64,000 nt of DNA from an uncultured Anaeroplasmataceae bacterium (GCA_944325035.1 CALUYM010000005.1:80504-144503), one strand, 5' to 3'; shown: positions 1 through 12,529, counted from the first letter of the stretch. A program made the numbers and translations. The notes: generated by a model from the letters alone, not told the origin.

Positions 1-1
1 T

Positions 2-1240
2 GTAAAAGGATTAGGTTTAGTTACGGAAGTATTTAATAATGAAAATTTAAAAACCTTACCTGGTAAAATGGCAATTGGACATGTTCGCTATGCAACTGCT
101 GGCGGAGGTGGAATTGAAAATGTTCAACCATTCTTATTCCATCATAATACTGGTGACTTTGCCTTAGCTCATAATGGAAATATTGTAAATTCTAATGAAT
201 TAAGACAATTTTTAGAAAACCAAGGAAGTATTTTTCAATCAACATCAGATAGTGAAATTTTAGCCCATTTAATTAAAAAAGATTGGTTAAATCAAAGTCG
301 TATTCAAGTAATTACAGAAGCCTTAAATAAGATTGAAGGAGCTTTTGCATTTTTGATTATGACATACAATAGAATTTATTGCTGTCGTGATAAGTACGGA
401 TTACGTCCACTTTCGATTGGGGTTTTAAATGGAGGATATGTTGTTTCAAGTGAAACTTGTGCATTTGAAGTTATTGGTGCCAAATTTTTACGAGATGTAA
501 AACCAGGAGAAATAGTAGTCATTGATGAAGATGGTCTTCATAGTTATGATTACTCACATTATAAGCATCATAAAATGTGTGCGATGGAGTATATCTATTT
601 TTCACGTCCAGATAGTGATATTGAAGGAACGAATGTTCATGCTTTCCGTAAAGAATCAGGAAAACTTTTATATGAGGAAGCCCCAGTCGATGCAGATATT
701 GTAATTGGTGTACCTGATTCAAGTCTTAGTGCTGCTATGGGGTATAGTGAGGTCTCTCATATTCCATATGAAATGGGATTAATAAAAAATAAATATGTGG
801 GGAGAACATTTATTCAACCATCTCAAGAACTTCGAGAAAAAGGTGTTCGAATGAAGCTGTCTGCTGTTTCTAGTATTGTACGTGGGAAACGAGTTGTTTT
901 AATTGATGATTCAATAGTAAGAGGGACAACTTCTAAACGAATTATTGCATTATTAAGAGACGTGGGAGCTAAGGAAGTTCATGTTAGAATTTCATCTCCA
1001 CAAATGACCAATCCTTGTTTTTACGGAGTGGATACTTCAACTTATGAAGAATTGATTTCAGCTCATCATAATGTAGAAGAAGTAAGAAAAATTATTGGTG
1101 CAGATAGTTTAGCCTTTTTATCAACAGCTGCTTTATATAAAGCTGCAAAACGAAATGAATTATGTTTAGCTTGTTTTACAGGGAAATATCCGACCCAGTT
1201 ATATAGTTCAATTGAACAAGCAAATAAGGATGAAAAGTAG
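2..1240 (+). CDS. purF: Amidophosphoribosyltransferase PurF, 5' end off the window
   Basis: First committed step of purine synthesis: PRPP plus glutamine to phosphoribosylamine. The frame is open from base 2, so the N-terminus with the catalytic cysteine lies upstream; about 413 of an expected ~470 residues are present. The glutaminase part shows GHVRYATAG and AHNGNI. The phosphoribosyltransferase part has the PRPP loop [14 protein letters not shown]. Four cysteines expected for the Bacillus-type Fe-S enzyme are visible ([22 protein letters not shown], and CLAC before FTGKYP), so this is probably the oxygen-sensitive cluster-containing form. First gene of the run of purine genes seen here; 14 bp before purM. 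Confidence 0.97.
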   Translation, partial: VKGLGLVTEVFNNENLKTLPGKMAIGHVRYATAGGGGIENVQPFLFHHNTGDFALAHNGNIVNSNELRQFLENQGSIFQSTSDSEILAHLIKKDWLNQSRIQVITEALNKIEGAFAFLIMTYNRIYCCRDKYGLRPLSIGVLNGGYVVSSETCAFEVIGAKFLRDVKPGEIVVIDEDGLHSYDYSHYKHHKMCAMEYIYFSRPDSDIEGTNVHAFRKESGKLLYEEAPVDADIVIGVPDSSLSAAMGYSEVSHIPYEMGLIKNKYVGRTFIQPSQELREKGVRMKLSAVSSIVRGKRVVLIDDSIVRGTTSKRIIALLRDVGAKEVHVRISSPQMTNPCFYGVDTSTYEELISAHHNVEEVRKIIGADSLAFLSTAALYKAAKRNELCLACFTGKYPTQLYSSIEQANKDEK

Positions 1241-1254
1241 GAGGAATTAAAAGT

Positions 1255-2283
1255 ATGGCAAAAAGTTATGAAAATGCTGGTGTTAATTTAGAGTCTGGTT
1301 ATGAGGTAGTTTCAAGAATAAAAAAACATGTCGCTTCTACTGAGCGCTTAGGATCAATGGGTGGTATTGGTTCGTTTGGGGGAATGTTTGATTTAGCTAA
1401 ACTTAATGTAAAAGATCCGATTTTGGTTTCAGGAACAGATGGTGTAGGAACTAAGTTAAAGTTAGCGTTTATGATGGACAAACATGACACTATTGGTATT
1501 GATGCAGTAGCTATGTGTGTTAACGACGTTTTAGCCCAAGGAGCAGAACCTTTATTTTTCCTTGATTATATTGCAATTGGACACAATATTCCTCAAAAAG
1601 TTGAAAGCATTGTTAAAGGAGTAGCGGAGGGATGTCGTTTAGCTAATTGTGCTCTTGTAGGCGGTGAAACGGCTGAAATGCCTGGAATGTATGAAGGTGG
1701 AGAATACGATATTGCCGGTTTTACAACAGGGGTTGTTTCTCGTGAAAAATTAATTGATTGTAGTAAGGTAAGTACTGGTGATGTACTATTAGGAATTCCA
1801 TCATCGGGAGTTCATTCAAATGGTTTTAGTCTTGTACGTAAAATTATTAAAGATGCCAACTTAGACATTTTTAAAGTTTATGAAGAACTTGATTCGACCA
1901 AGACATTAGGTCAAGTGTTATTAACACCAACTAAGATTTATGTAAAAGAAGTTTTAGATGTAATTAGAAACATTGATGTTCACGGTGTTGCACATATAAC
2001 TGGTGGAGGCTTTGATGAAAATATTCCACGAATTTTAAATGGTAATCAAGGTATTGAAATTGATGAAAAATCGTTCCCAATTTTACCGATTTTTAGATTT
2101 TTAGAAAAACATGGCAATGTTAACCACCGTGAAATGTTCAATATTTATAATATGGGGATTGGTATGGTTTTAGCAATAAACGAAAAAGATGTGATGAAAG
2201 CACAAGAAATTCTTAAAAAGTATGGTCGTGAATCATATGTTATTGGACATGTTGTAGATAAAAAAGGAGTTTTTATTAAGTGA
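1255..2283 (+). CDS. purM: Phosphoribosylformylglycinamidine cyclo-ligase PurM
   Basis: Closes the imidazole ring to give aminoimidazole ribonucleotide (AIR). 342 residues, the usual length. The N-terminal region carries [15 protein letters not shown] and [19 protein letters not shown], the ATP and substrate region of the AIR synthase family; GGETAEMPG and [17 protein letters not shown] follow, and [13 protein letters not shown] lies in the C-terminal domain. An RBS (GGAGG) sits 8 bp before the ATG. The TGA stop overlaps the GTG start of purN, implying coupled translation. Confidence 0.97.
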   Translation: MAKSYENAGVNLESGYEVVSRIKKHVASTERLGSMGGIGSFGGMFDLAKLNVKDPILVSGTDGVGTKLKLAFMMDKHDTIGIDAVAMCVNDVLAQGAEPLFFLDYIAIGHNIPQKVESIVKGVAEGCRLANCALVGGETAEMPGMYEGGEYDIAGFTTGVVSREKLIDCSKVSTGDVLLGIPSSGVHSNGFSLVRKIIKDANLDIFKVYEELDSTKTLGQVLLTPTKIYVKEVLDVIRNIDVHGVAHITGGGFDENIPRILNGNQGIEIDEKSFPILPIFRFLEKHGNVNHREMFNIYNMGIGMVLAINEKDVMKAQEILKKYGRESYVIGHVVDKKGVFIK

Positions 2284-2867
2284 AAAAGTTAGCAGTTTTT
2301 GCATCTGGTAATGGAACTAACTATGAAGCTATTGAACAAGCTATTCAAAATGGCGTAATTGAAGATGCTTGCGTTGCTTTACTCGTAGTTGATAAAAAAG
2401 AAGCATATGTTATTGAAAGAGCGAAGAAATACGGCACAAAAGTATTCGTTTTCAATCCTAAAGACTACGAGTCTAAAGCAGCTTATGAAACAGAGATAGT
2501 TACAATGCTAGAGGAACTTTCTGTTGATTTAATCTGTTTAGCTGGTTATATGCGTATTATAGGTGAGACACTTTTAAATGCTTTTAAAAAACGCATTATT
2601 AATATTCATCCAGCTTTACTCCCTTCATTTAAAGGGGCTCATGGAATTTTAGATGCATTCAATTATGGAGTCAAAGTATATGGTGTAACTATTCACTATG
2701 TGTCTAGCGAGTTAGATGGTGGTGAAATAATCAGGCAAAAAGCCTTTGAATACTATGGCAATAATCCTAATGAAGTAGAAGAAAAAATTCATGAAATAGA
2801 ACATGTCTTATATCCGAAGACAATTAATTGGTTATTAGGAGGATTCTCAAATGAGAGCTTTAATTAG
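2280..2867 (+). CDS. purN: Phosphoribosylglycinamide formyltransferase PurN
   Basis: Transfers formyl from 10-formyl-tetrahydrofolate to GAR. 195 residues, slightly shorter than the E. coli enzyme. Motifs: [11 protein letters not shown] near the N-terminus for phosphate binding, LAGYMRII, the catalytic Asn/His segment [12 protein letters not shown], and [16 protein letters not shown] with the catalytic Asp. Start is GTG at 2280, sharing GTGA with the purM stop; no other start keeps FASGNG. Its 3' end overlaps purH by 17 bp. The folate cofactor may be supplied by folD four genes downstream. Confidence 0.95.
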   Translation: MKKLAVFASGNGTNYEAIEQAIQNGVIEDACVALLVVDKKEAYVIERAKKYGTKVFVFNPKDYESKAAYETEIVTMLEELSVDLICLAGYMRIIGETLLNAFKKRIINIHPALLPSFKGAHGILDAFNYGVKVYGVTIHYVSSELDGGEIIRQKAFEYYGNNPNEVEEKIHEIEHVLYPKTINWLLGGFSNESFN

Positions 2868-4413
2868 TGTTAGCGATAAAACGGGAGTTGTAGAATTTGC
2901 TAAAAATTTAAGAGCCTTAGGATTTACTATTATTTCAACAAGTGGTACTTTAAAAGCTTTAAAAGAAGGCGGAATTGAAGTAATTGATATTAAGGATGTA
3001 ACAGGATTTCCGGAAATATGTGAAGGTCGTGTTAAAACCTTACATCCTAAGGTTCACGGAGGTTTATTAGCGAGGCGTGATAATCCGTTACATCTTAAGG
3101 AATTACAAGATAATAATATCGAATTCATTGATTTAGTTTGTGTTAACTTATATCCATTTGTTAAAACCATTATGAAACCGAATGTTACAAATGATGAAGC
3201 GATTGAAAATATTGATATTGGTGGGCCATCAATGCTAAGGAGTGCAGCTAAAAATTATAAAGATGTCACCGTAGTTTGTGACCCTGCTGATTATGAAATG
3301 ATTATTGAAGAAATTAAAAATAATCATAACACAAGTTTAGAAACACGTTTTAAATTATCAGCTAAAGCTTTTACACATACTGCTGATTATGATAGTGCAA
3401 TTTCAACTTATATGCGTCAAAAAGCTGGTTTAAGTGAAATTTTGCGTTTATCATTTGAACATGCTCAAGATTTACGCTATGGTGAAAATCCACATCAAGA
3501 AGCGTCATTTTATAAAAATCGTGAAGAAAATAGTTATAGTATAGCATTTTCAAAACAACTTCAAGGTAAGGAGTTATCATATAATAATATTCAAGATGCA
3601 AATGCCGCTATAAATATTGTTAAAGAATTTAAAGATACTCCGTTTGTAGTTGGACTAAAGCATATGAATCCATGTGGAGCAGCAATAGGCGAAAATTTAA
3701 TTGATGCTTGGACAAAGGCATATAATGCTGATCCAGTATCAATCTATGGAGGTATTGTAGCGACTAATCAAGTAGTAGATAAAAAGGCTGCAAAATTGAT
3801 GAAATACACTATTCCACAAGAGGGTGAAGATAAAGCACCGTTATTTTTGGAAGTTATTTTAGCACCTAAATTTACAGACGAAGCATTAGAAGAATTCGCT
3901 AAACGCAAAAATGTTCGTTTGATTGAATTTAAAATGGATGAATATAAACCTGCTAAGCAATATGTATCAGTCAATGGTGGACTATTAGTACAAGATCAAG
4001 ATATTGATACACTTGATATAAAAAAAGAAATGATTGTTACTAAAAAAGAACCTAGCGAATCAGAATTAAATGATTTAAACTTTGCATGGAAGATTGTAAA
4101 ACATGTTAAATCTAATGCTATTGTAGTTGCTAAAAATTTAACAACAGTTGGTGTTGGTGCAGGACAAATGAATCGCGTAGGTTCATGTAAAATTGCATTA
4201 GAAGAAGCTCATTTAAGGGGACATAAAGAAGGTCTAGTTTTAGCAAGTGATGGTTTTTTACCATTTGCAGATACAGTCTTATATGCATCTCAAAATGGAG
4301 TTACAAGTATTGTTCAACCCGGTGGATCAATTCGTGATGAAGACTCAATTAATGCGGCAAATCAGAAAGGATTAAGCATGTTATTTACAGGCATGCGTCA
4401 TTTTAAACACTAA
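2851..4413 (+). CDS. purH: Bifunctional AICAR transformylase / IMP cyclohydrolase PurH
   Basis: Catalyses the last two steps to IMP. 520 residues, normal length. The N-terminal MGS-like cyclohydrolase domain begins [10 protein letters not shown] and contains EGRVKTLHPKVHGG and NIDIGGPSMLRSAAKN. The transformylase domain has LRYGENPHQ, KHMNPCGAA with the catalytic Lys-His pair, and the family C-terminus FTGMRHFKH. Start ATG at 2851 is preceded by AGGAGG inside the purN end. The TAA stop shares its final A with the purD start (TAATG). Confidence 0.97.
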   Translation: MRALISVSDKTGVVEFAKNLRALGFTIISTSGTLKALKEGGIEVIDIKDVTGFPEICEGRVKTLHPKVHGGLLARRDNPLHLKELQDNNIEFIDLVCVNLYPFVKTIMKPNVTNDEAIENIDIGGPSMLRSAAKNYKDVTVVCDPADYEMIIEEIKNNHNTSLETRFKLSAKAFTHTADYDSAISTYMRQKAGLSEILRLSFEHAQDLRYGENPHQEASFYKNREENSYSIAFSKQLQGKELSYNNIQDANAAINIVKEFKDTPFVVGLKHMNPCGAAIGENLIDAWTKAYNADPVSIYGGIVATNQVVDKKAAKLMKYTIPQEGEDKAPLFLEVILAPKFTDEALEEFAKRKNVRLIEFKMDEYKPAKQYVSVNGGLLVQDQDIDTLDIKKEMIVTKKEPSESELNDLNFAWKIVKHVKSNAIVVAKNLTTVGVGAGQMNRVGSCKIALEEAHLRGHKEGLVLASDGFLPFADTVLYASQNGVTSIVQPGGSIRDEDSINAANQKGLSMLFTGMRHFKH

Positions 4414-5654
4414 TGAAATGTTTAGTTATCGGTCGTGGTGGACGTTGTCATGCTATTATTGATGCTTTAGCTAAATCAAAGAAAGTTACGCAAATTTTTG
4501 CTGCACCGGGTAATGATGGCATGCGTAATTTAGCTACCTTAGTTAATATTGAAGAAACTGATGTAGTCAAGATGTTAGATTTTGCTAAAAAAGAAAAAAT
4601 AGATTTAACAATAGTAGGTCCGGAAATAGCGCTTGAAGCTGGAATGGTAGATGCATTTAAAGAAGTTGGATTAAAAATTTTTGGTCCTACTGCATCAGCA
4701 GCTATGATTGAAACGAGTAAGGAATTTGCTAAATCATTAATGATGAAATATAAAATTCCAACAGCTTCATATAGGACATTTACAGATTATTTAGAAGCTT
4801 TAGCATATATTAAAAATCAAAGTTTTCCGATAGTTATTAAATACAATGGACTAGCATCTGGAAAAGGTGTTGTGATAGCTCATAACTTAGAAGAAGCTGA
4901 TAAGACTTTACATGAAATGCTAATCGAAGATTTTTTTGGTGATTCTAGCGTTTTGGTAGAGGAGTATTTAGAAGGACCAGAATTTTCGTTAATGTGTCTT
5001 GTAAATAATGAAATGGTATATCCATTACCAATAGCTCAAGATCATAAGCGAGCATTTGATGGGGATAAAGGACCAAATACAGGGGGTATGGGTGCTTATA
5101 GTAATGTCGATATTATTAGTCAAGAAGATATTGAATACGCTGTTGAAAATATTATGAAAAAAACAGCAAGCGCTCTAGTTAAGGAAGGTGTTCCATTCAC
5201 AGGGTTGCTATATGGTGGATTAATGAAAACTTGTGATGGCATCAAAGTTATTGAATTTAATGCACGTTTTGGTGATCCGGAAACAGAAGTTATACTTCCA
5301 AGGATAAAAAGTGATTTATATGATGTTTTTTGTGATATAATTGATGGTAATAAAATTGATTTAGAAATAAGCGATGATTATACCTTAGGTGTGGTATTAG
5401 CTAGTAAAGGTTATCCTGGTAAGTATGAAAAGTCATTTTTAATTGAAAATCTAGATGATTTAGATGTAAAAGTTTATCATATGGGAACTAAAATTAAAGA
5501 AGGTAAATTCTATACAGCGGGAGGAAGAGTCTTAATCGTTGTAGCAAGCGGAAAAACTTTAAAAGAAGCTCAAACTAAGGCTAACGAAGCTGCTAGCAAG
5601 ATAAAGTGTGAAAACTTATTCTTTAGACACGATATTGGGTATAAGTCATTATAA
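4413..5654 (+). CDS. purD: Phosphoribosylamine-glycine ligase PurD
   Basis: ATP-grasp enzyme joining phosphoribosylamine and glycine to GAR. 413 residues, near the usual 420. Motifs in order: the N-terminal nucleotide fold (KCLVIGRGGRCHAI), ATP-grasp lysine loop KYNGLASGKGVV, EGPEFSLMCLV, GPNTGGMGAYS, and the metal-binding EFNARFGDPE. The first motif reads GRGGRCHA rather than the commoner GxGGREHA, a conservative variation. One-base overlap with purH and a GGAGGA site after its stop for folD show operonic expression. Confidence 0.96.
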   Translation: MKCLVIGRGGRCHAIIDALAKSKKVTQIFAAPGNDGMRNLATLVNIEETDVVKMLDFAKKEKIDLTIVGPEIALEAGMVDAFKEVGLKIFGPTASAAMIETSKEFAKSLMMKYKIPTASYRTFTDYLEALAYIKNQSFPIVIKYNGLASGKGVVIAHNLEEADKTLHEMLIEDFFGDSSVLVEEYLEGPEFSLMCLVNNEMVYPLPIAQDHKRAFDGDKGPNTGGMGAYSNVDIISQEDIEYAVENIMKKTASALVKEGVPFTGLLYGGLMKTCDGIKVIEFNARFGDPETEVILPRIKSDLYDVFCDIIDGNKIDLEISDDYTLGVVLASKGYPGKYEKSFLIENLDDLDVKVYHMGTKIKEGKFYTAGGRVLIVVASGKTLKEAQTKANEAASKIKCENLFFRHDIGYKSL

Positions 5655-5664
5655 GGAGGACCTA

Positions 5665-6528
5665 ATGACGATTATAGATGGAAAACAATTATCAATAACT
5701 TTAAAACAGCATATGAAAGAAGATGTTTTATATTATAAACGAATCTATAGTCGTCTTCCTAAATTAACAGTTATTTTAGTCGGTGATGATGCTGGAAGTC
5801 AATCTTATGTAAGAGGTAAAGAAAAAGCTTCTTTAGAGATTGGAATTTTAAATGAAACAATTGCCCTACCTGAGATAATTGAAGAAGAAACATTGTTGAA
5901 TTTAATTAATAAGCTAAATAATGATGAAACAGTTGATGGTATTTTAGTTCAATTGCCATTACCGGAGCATATTGATAAAACACGTGTTTTAGAACGTATT
6001 CGTTTTGATAAAGATGTAGATGGGTTTCATCCGGTTAATGTAGCTGCTTTATGGCAAAAAAAGTCATGTATTGTTCCATGTACGCCTAAAGGAATTATTA
6101 CATTATTAAAAAGTGCAAACATTCAAATTGCTGGTAAAAATGCGGTTATTATGGGACGTTCAGAGATAGTTGGATTGCCAACTGCTAAATTACTACTAGA
6201 CCAAGATGCTAGCGTAACAATAGTACATTCTAAAACAGAGAATTTAAAAAAGATAACATCACAAGCTGATATTTTAATAGTGGCGATTGGAAGACCTCGA
6301 TATGTTACTGGAGAATTTATTAAAGAAGGAGCTGTTGTAATTGACGTTGGAGTCAATCGAGATCCACAAACTAATAAATTATGTGGTGACTGTGATTTTG
6401 AGTCATGTGTAACTAAAGCTAGTTATATAACTAAAGTACCAGGTGGAGTTGGACCAATGACAATTTGTTGTTTATTACAAAATACTTTAGAAGCCTATTT
6501 AAACCATATGGAGGAAAAATATGATTGA
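5665..6528 (+). CDS. folD: Methylenetetrahydrofolate dehydrogenase / cyclohydrolase FolD
   Basis: Interconverts methylene- and formyl-tetrahydrofolate, supplying the formyl donor for PurN and PurH. The start is ATG 5665, 5 bases after AAGGAGGA; an upstream in-frame extension would run into purD and lacks an RBS. About 287 residues. Motifs: [17 protein letters not shown] with the catalytic Tyr and Lys, [10 protein letters not shown], the Rossmann segment [15 protein letters not shown], and PGGVGPMT. Its last 8 bases overlap purB. Placement inside a purine operon fits its one-carbon role. Confidence 0.96.
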   Translation: MTIIDGKQLSITLKQHMKEDVLYYKRIYSRLPKLTVILVGDDAGSQSYVRGKEKASLEIGILNETIALPEIIEEETLLNLINKLNNDETVDGILVQLPLPEHIDKTRVLERIRFDKDVDGFHPVNVAALWQKKSCIVPCTPKGIITLLKSANIQIAGKNAVIMGRSEIVGLPTAKLLLDQDASVTIVHSKTENLKKITSQADILIVAIGRPRYVTGEFIKEGAVVIDVGVNRDPQTNKLCGDCDFESCVTKASYITKVPGGVGPMTICCLLQNTLEAYLNHMEEKYD

Positions 6529-7816
6529 AAGATATAGTCGTAAATGTATGCGTGATATTTGGACAGAAGAAAATAAGTTCAAAGCATATTTAAAAGTTGA
6601 AATTGTTAATGCTAAAGCATGGGCAGAATTAGGAGTTGTTCCTAAAGAAGACATTCCTAAGTTAGATAAGGCGAGTTTTACAGTAGATAGAATTAAAGAG
6701 ATTGAAGCTATTACTCGTCATGATGTAGTTGCTTTCACAAGAACTGTATCTGAGTCACTTGGTGATGAGAAAAAGTGGATTCACTATGGTCTTACTTCAA
6801 CTGATGTTGTCGATACAGCTAATGCAATCTTAATTAAAGAAGCTAATAAAATTTTAAGAAAAGATTTAGAAGAAATCATTGCGGTTTTAAAGAAAAGAGC
6901 ACTTGAGTTTAAAAAGACACCTTGTATTGGAAGAACACATGGTATTCATGCTGATATTACTTCATTTGGACTAAAATGGGCCTTATGGTATGCAGATATG
7001 AGCCGTGAATTAGAACGATTTGATGAGGCTTGTCGTCAAATAGAAGTAGGAAAATTGTCAGGAGCTGTAGGTAATTTCTGTAATATTCCTCCATTTATTG
7101 AAGAGTATGTTTGTAAGGAATTAGGAATAGACCACGCTTTAATTTCTACACAAGTAATTCAACGTGATCGTCATGCATTTTATATGAGTGTTTTAGCTTT
7201 GATTGCTACAAACCTAGAAAAAATGGCTTTAGAAATTCGCAATTTACAAAGAACAGAAGTTCACGAAGTTGAAGAAGCATTTAGTAAGGGGCAAAAAGGC
7301 TCTTCAGCAATGCCTCATAAGCGAAATCCTATCTCAAGTGAAAATATTTGTGGATGTGCTCGTGTTATGCGTGGTTACATGACAACATTCTATGAAAATG
7401 TAGCATTATGGCATGAAAGAGATATTTCTCATTCATCAACAGAAAGAATAATTTTACCTGATGCTACTGAATTGTTGGATTACATGTTAAATCGTTTTAA
7501 AGGTATTTTAGAAAATCTTGTAGTATATCCGGAAACAATGTTGGAAAATATTTATAAAACTAATAAGGTTATTTTTGCTCAACGTGTTTTATATGCATTA
7601 ATTTCTAAGGGACTAGTCCGTGAAGAGGCATATGATACTGTTCAACCAATTGCAATGGAGGCCTATAATAATAAATTAGATTATCAAATGTTATTAAAAC
7701 AAAATAGCGTTGTAACTTCGTTATTAACCGAACAAGAAATTGATAATTGTTTTACACTTGATTATTATTTTTCACAAGTTGATTATATTTATAAACGTTT
7801 AGGATTGGAGGATTAA
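6521..7816 (+). CDS. purB: Adenylosuccinate lyase PurB
   Basis: Fumarase-superfamily lyase acting twice in the purine pathway (SAICAR to AICAR; adenylosuccinate to AMP). 431 residues, the short Bacillus-like type. Conserved segments: [39 protein letters not shown], and the signature [15 protein letters not shown] containing the catalytic serine loop. RBS GGAGG lies inside the folD end, 5 bases before the ATG. Only 3 bases separate it from guaB. Confidence 0.97.
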   Translation: MIERYSRKCMRDIWTEENKFKAYLKVEIVNAKAWAELGVVPKEDIPKLDKASFTVDRIKEIEAITRHDVVAFTRTVSESLGDEKKWIHYGLTSTDVVDTANAILIKEANKILRKDLEEIIAVLKKRALEFKKTPCIGRTHGIHADITSFGLKWALWYADMSRELERFDEACRQIEVGKLSGAVGNFCNIPPFIEEYVCKELGIDHALISTQVIQRDRHAFYMSVLALIATNLEKMALEIRNLQRTEVHEVEEAFSKGQKGSSAMPHKRNPISSENICGCARVMRGYMTTFYENVALWHERDISHSSTERIILPDATELLDYMLNRFKGILENLVVYPETMLENIYKTNKVIFAQRVLYALISKGLVREEAYDTVQPIAMEAYNNKLDYQMLLKQNSVVTSLLTEQEIDNCFTLDYYFSQVDYIYKRLGLED

Positions 7817-9286
<1,470 letters not shown>

Positions 9287-9297
9287 AAGGTGATTAA

Positions 9298-10830
9298 ATG
9301 ACAAACGATAAGATTTTAGTATTAGATTTTGGTTCACAATATAATCAATTAATAGCTAGACGTATTCGTGAATTTGGTGTATATAGTGAACTATTACCAC
9401 ATACGATTTCGGCAGAAGAAATAAAGGCGATGGGAAACGTTTGTGGTATTGTATTATCAGGTGGACCTAAATCAGTTTACGATGCAGATGCATTTGCCTG
9501 CGATAAAGCTATTTATGAATTAGGAGTACCAGTTTTAGGTATTTGCTATGGAATGCAGTATACTACTAAAACTTTTGGTGGTAAAGTTGAGCGTGGTACA
9601 GCTCGTGAATATGGTAAAATGCCAATTACGATGCTAGAACCATCTTTACTTTTTAAAGATTTAGAATTAGTTGAAGATGTATGGATGAGTCATGGAGATC
9701 ATGTCGCAGAAATTCCTAATGGATTTAGTTTAGTTGCTAAATCTATCAATGGAACGATTGCAGCTATCCAAAATGAAGATAAAAATATTTATTGTGTTCA
9801 ATTTCACCCAGAAGTAAGACACACAGTAAATGGAAATAAAATGTTAAGAAATTTCGTTTTTGAAATTTGTCATGCAAATGCCAACTGGTCAATGGCATCA
9901 TATTTAGATATGCAAATTGAAAAAATACGTAATACAGTTGGAAATAAAAAAGTATTATGCGGTTTGTCAGGTGGAGTTGACTCAACTGTTGTAGCTGTAT
10001 TACTAAATGAGGCAATTGGTAAGCAATTAACATGTATGTTTATCGACCATGGTCTTTTACGCAAGAATGAAGCAGAAGAAGTTATGGCTGCATGTAAGCA
10101 ATTTGATATGAATGTTGTAAAAATTGATGCTAAAGAACGTTTCTTATCAAAACTTGCTGGAGTTTCAGATCCTGAGAAAAAACGTAAAATTATCGGGAAT
10201 GAATTCGTTTATTGTTTTGATGAAGAGTCTCAAAAACTTGGTGATTTTGATTTCTTAGCTCAAGGAACTTTATATACTGATGTGATTGAATCAGGTACAA
10301 AGACTGCCCAAACAATTAAATCTCATCATAATGTTGGTGGACTTCCAGAAGATATGAAGTTTAAGTTAATTGAGCCACTTAATGTTTTATTTAAAGATGA
10401 GGTAAGAGCATTAGGTGAAGAATTAGAAATTCCTCATAATATTGTATGGCGCCAACCTTTCCCAGGGCCAGGTCTTGCAATTCGTATTATAGGTGAAGTT
10501 ACTGAAGAAAAATTACAAATTGTTTGCGATAGTGATGCAATTTTAAGAGAAGAAATTGCTAAAGCTGGATTAGATCGTGAAATTTGGCAATACTTTACGG
10601 CTTTAACAAATATGCAAAGTGTCGGCGTAATGGGTGATGAAAGAACATACAGTCATGCGATAGCGATTCGTGCGGTTACATCAATTGATGGTATGACTGC
10701 TGATTGGGCTCGTATTCCGTATGATGTATTAGATATTATTTCTAGAAGAATCGTAAATGAAGTTAAAGGGGTTAACCGTGTACTGTTAGATTGTACATCT
10801 AAACCACCTGCAACAATTGAGTTCGAATAG
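9298..10830 (+). CDS. guaA: GMP synthase (glutamine-hydrolysing) GuaA
   Basis: Aminates XMP to GMP using glutamine. 510 residues. The N-terminal class I glutaminase domain has the nucleophile in GICYGMQY and the His/Glu of [11 protein letters not shown]. The ATP pyrophosphatase domain starts around residue 215 with the PP-loop [14 protein letters not shown]. The C-terminal dimerisation domain has [13 protein letters not shown] and ends KPPATIEFE as expected. Last gene of the operon; a strong terminator follows directly. Confidence 0.98.
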   Translation: MTNDKILVLDFGSQYNQLIARRIREFGVYSELLPHTISAEEIKAMGNVCGIVLSGGPKSVYDADAFACDKAIYELGVPVLGICYGMQYTTKTFGGKVERGTAREYGKMPITMLEPSLLFKDLELVEDVWMSHGDHVAEIPNGFSLVAKSINGTIAAIQNEDKNIYCVQFHPEVRHTVNGNKMLRNFVFEICHANANWSMASYLDMQIEKIRNTVGNKKVLCGLSGGVDSTVVAVLLNEAIGKQLTCMFIDHGLLRKNEAEEVMAACKQFDMNVVKIDAKERFLSKLAGVSDPEKKRKIIGNEFVYCFDEESQKLGDFDFLAQGTLYTDVIESGTKTAQTIKSHHNVGGLPEDMKFKLIEPLNVLFKDEVRALGEELEIPHNIVWRQPFPGPGLAIRIIGEVTEEKLQIVCDSDAILREEIAKAGLDREIWQYFTALTNMQSVGVMGDERTYSHAIAIRAVTSIDGMTADWARIPYDVLDIISRRIVNEVKGVNRVLLDCTSKPPATIEFE

Positions 10831-10842
10831 TATATAAAAAAG

Positions 10843-10872
10843 AAAAACGCCTTTAAATAGGGCGTTTTTTTT
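10843..10872 (+). terminator. Rho-independent terminator of the purine operon
   Basis: AAAAACGCC and GGCGTTTTT form a stem around a 9-nt loop, followed by a T run, 12 bases after the guaA stop. The A tract on the other side would let it work for minus-strand transcripts as well. Confidence 0.9.
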
Positions 10873-11164
10873 ATGCTTTTTTATGATGAGTACATTTGAG
10901 TATCTGTAGACTACTCTGTAGGAATTTTTTTATTACATTTTTTATAACTTTTTGTAGGTATTCTAATTGCTTCTTGTATTGTTCTTCTAAAGACAATTCA
11001 GGAAGCTTTTCTTTTGTTAGTTTTAGTAGATAACTCTCTTTTAATGCCTGTTTTTGATTATGATAATAAGTATCATCCGTAAAGTAATTTAAATGCTTTT
11101 CATAAATATCATGAACTTTCCATATAACATAAAAGAATACTACCACAAGAAACTGAACATACAA
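10871..11164 (-). CDS. Small hypothetical protein, possibly a remnant
   Basis: 97 codons on the minus strand ending against the guaA terminator. The N-terminus is hydrophobic (FLVVVFFYVIWKV, a possible membrane segment). The rest is Lys/Glu/Leu-rich and could be helical (KLPELSLEEQYKKQLEYLQ). Composition looks protein-like, but no family is recognised and no convincing RBS precedes the ATG. It overlaps by 37 bases the start of a relaxase remnant read on the other strand, so both are unlikely to be intact genes. It may be part of the same decayed element. Confidence 0.3.
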   Translation of the reverse strand: MYVQFLVVVFFYVIWKVHDIYEKHLNYFTDDTYYHNQKQALKESYLLKLTKEKLPELSLEEQYKKQLEYLQKVIKNVIKKFLQSSLQILKCTHHKKA

Positions 11165-11631
11165 AAAACTATTATCAGTGCAAAGAATATTATAAAAAGT
11201 ATAAGAAAAAACAACTCACTGGTCCTACAGGAATAAGAGTAGCTTATCTCATTTCATTAAATGTTTTATATACTCGCAAACAAAAATTATCAAAGGAAGT
11301 AAGGCAAGCATTAAGAAAACTGGATATGTTTGTGAAGGAAATTGAATTATTGTATTATAACAAAATTGAAGATATAAACCAATTGGATGATTATCAGCAA
11401 GTGAAGCAGAATGAATTAGACAAGCTGAGATATGAACGACAACGATGTTATTATCATCGAATGAAAGCTACAAGCGAAGAGGAAAAAGAAGAGTGGTCAG
11501 CAAAAGCAAAACAATTTACACCGGCAATTAAAAAGTTAAGAATGGAAGTCAAAGCCTGTGATAACATTCGAAATAGAAGCTTTAAAGATGATGTTGAATG
11601 TATCGCATGGAATAAAATAAGACAAAGATAA
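11128..11631 (+). pseudogene. Relaxase (mobilisation nuclease) C-terminal remnant
   Basis: The frame is open from just after a TAA at 11125 to the TAA at 11629, far longer than the part after its first ATG (11326). Upstream codons still read as protein (QCKEYYKKYKKKQLTGPTG, then SKEVRQALRKLDMF). The coiled-coil, Lys/Glu-rich tail with ELDKLRYERQRCYYHR and MEVKACDNIRNRS resembles the C-terminal region of Firmicutes MobA/VirD2-like relaxases (recalled family resemblance, not searched). The N-terminal nuclease domain with its Tyr and His motifs is absent, so this is a 5'-truncated fossil of a mobilisable element. The following tnpV pseudogene supports that. Confidence 0.55.
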
Positions 11632-11655
11632 CAATCACGTTAGGAGGAAAAGCAG

Positions 11656-11999
11656 ATGAAAGAAATTAGGTACCAACAAGTAGGAAATTATGAATTTCTA
11701 GTTCTAAAACAAGAAGAATCATTACCTAATTTAACACGAGTTGGACGAATGTATTTGAATCATTTGAAAAAAATTATACAGCACATTATCTAGCTTTACT
11801 TGCATATAATAAGCTAAATGATGAACTATTATCAATGGATCAGCAGCTGAATGATAGATATGATGTATTAGTTAAGCAACTTATGGAAGAAAGAAATAAC
11901 GATGAAATGTTAAAAGAAAAAGATCAAATAAGAAGGGTACAGGAGATGAATAATATTAGGAATATCGCAGAAAAAATGATAATAAAAGATTTAGGATGA
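11656..11999 (+). pseudogene. tnpV: TnpV-like transposon protein, frameshifted
   Basis: Starts ATG 11656 after a good RBS (AGGAGG). The opening MKEIRYQQVGNYEFL and the later MDQQLNDRYDVLVKQ and VQEMNNIRNIAEKMI match the TnpV family of small proteins carried by Firmicutes integrative and transposable elements. Frame changes at an A7 run near 11770: reading frame 1 ends after HLKKIIQHII, while the continuation NYTAHYLALLAYNKL is one base out. A single-base loss in the homopolymer explains it. Either the gene is dead or the sequence has a homopolymer error; the neighbouring relaxase scar favours decay. Confidence 0.65.
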
Positions 12000-12022
12000 A
12001 GCAGAAAACTGCTTCTTTTTTT
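11998..12022 (+). terminator. Terminator after the tnpV remnant
   Basis: GAAGCAG, AAAA loop, CTGCTTC, then seven T. Perfect 7-bp stem beginning within the tnpV stop region. Confidence 0.85.
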
Positions 12023-12275
12023 GAACGAAAAATAGTAGCAGAAAATGTTCCGCTACTATAGAAATTATTTTTCATAATCCTATTGCTTCCAGTGGTAGAA
12101 TATCAAAATAATGTGAGTAATTATATATATCCATGAATTTGTAGTAATCATCATATTGTTAACGATCAAACCATTATTTTAGTGCATCATTCAATTAAGT
12201 TGATTGTTCAAACAGTAATCCGTAGTAATTTGTTTATGCTCCTCCTCCAAATTTGTTAATTCCTCGTGACATAAA

Positions 12276-12503
12276 TTATTCCTCATTTAAAAATTCAATA
12301 ATATCAACATTCAAACAATTAGCAATTTGATTTAAAATAGAAATGCTTTTATCATAGTTACTGACTTCAATTTTAGCTAAATAACTTAGGCTTATTCCAA
12401 CTTTTTCAGCTAATTGAGATTATGTTAGGTTTGCTTTTTTGCGAAACAATTGAATGTTATTTCCAATTGTTTTAAATAGTTCATTGTCGTCTTTAAAATA
12501 CAT
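12276..12503 (-). pseudogene. XRE-family HTH regulator with an in-frame stop
   Basis: Read on the minus strand from ATG 12503: an N-terminal stretch with FKTIGNNIQLFRKKANLT, then TAA (codon 28, bases 12422-12420), then SQLAEKVGISLSYLAKIE and LNQIANCLNVDIIEFLNEE. This is a complete lambda-repressor-like helix-turn-helix domain of about 75 residues. The stop falls where the family normally has Gln (LTQSQLAE), so CAA to TAA explains it. It is divergent from the restriction-modification genes, the position of a controller protein, and two dyads lie in the shared promoter region. The 12,023-12,275 stretch beyond it shows only fragmented coding. Confidence 0.75.
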
Positions 12504-12514
12504 AATGTTTCTAC

Positions 12515-12529
12515 TTCACTATGTGTGAA
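12515..12529. promoter_or_regulatory. Dyad operator 1 (TTCAC-N5-GTGAA)
   Basis: Perfect 5-bp inverted arms TTCAC and GTGAA with 5 bp between them, 11 bp upstream of the XRE pseudogene start. It shares its half-site with a second dyad 30 bp away. Probable binding site for the XRE regulator (inference). Confidence 0.5.
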
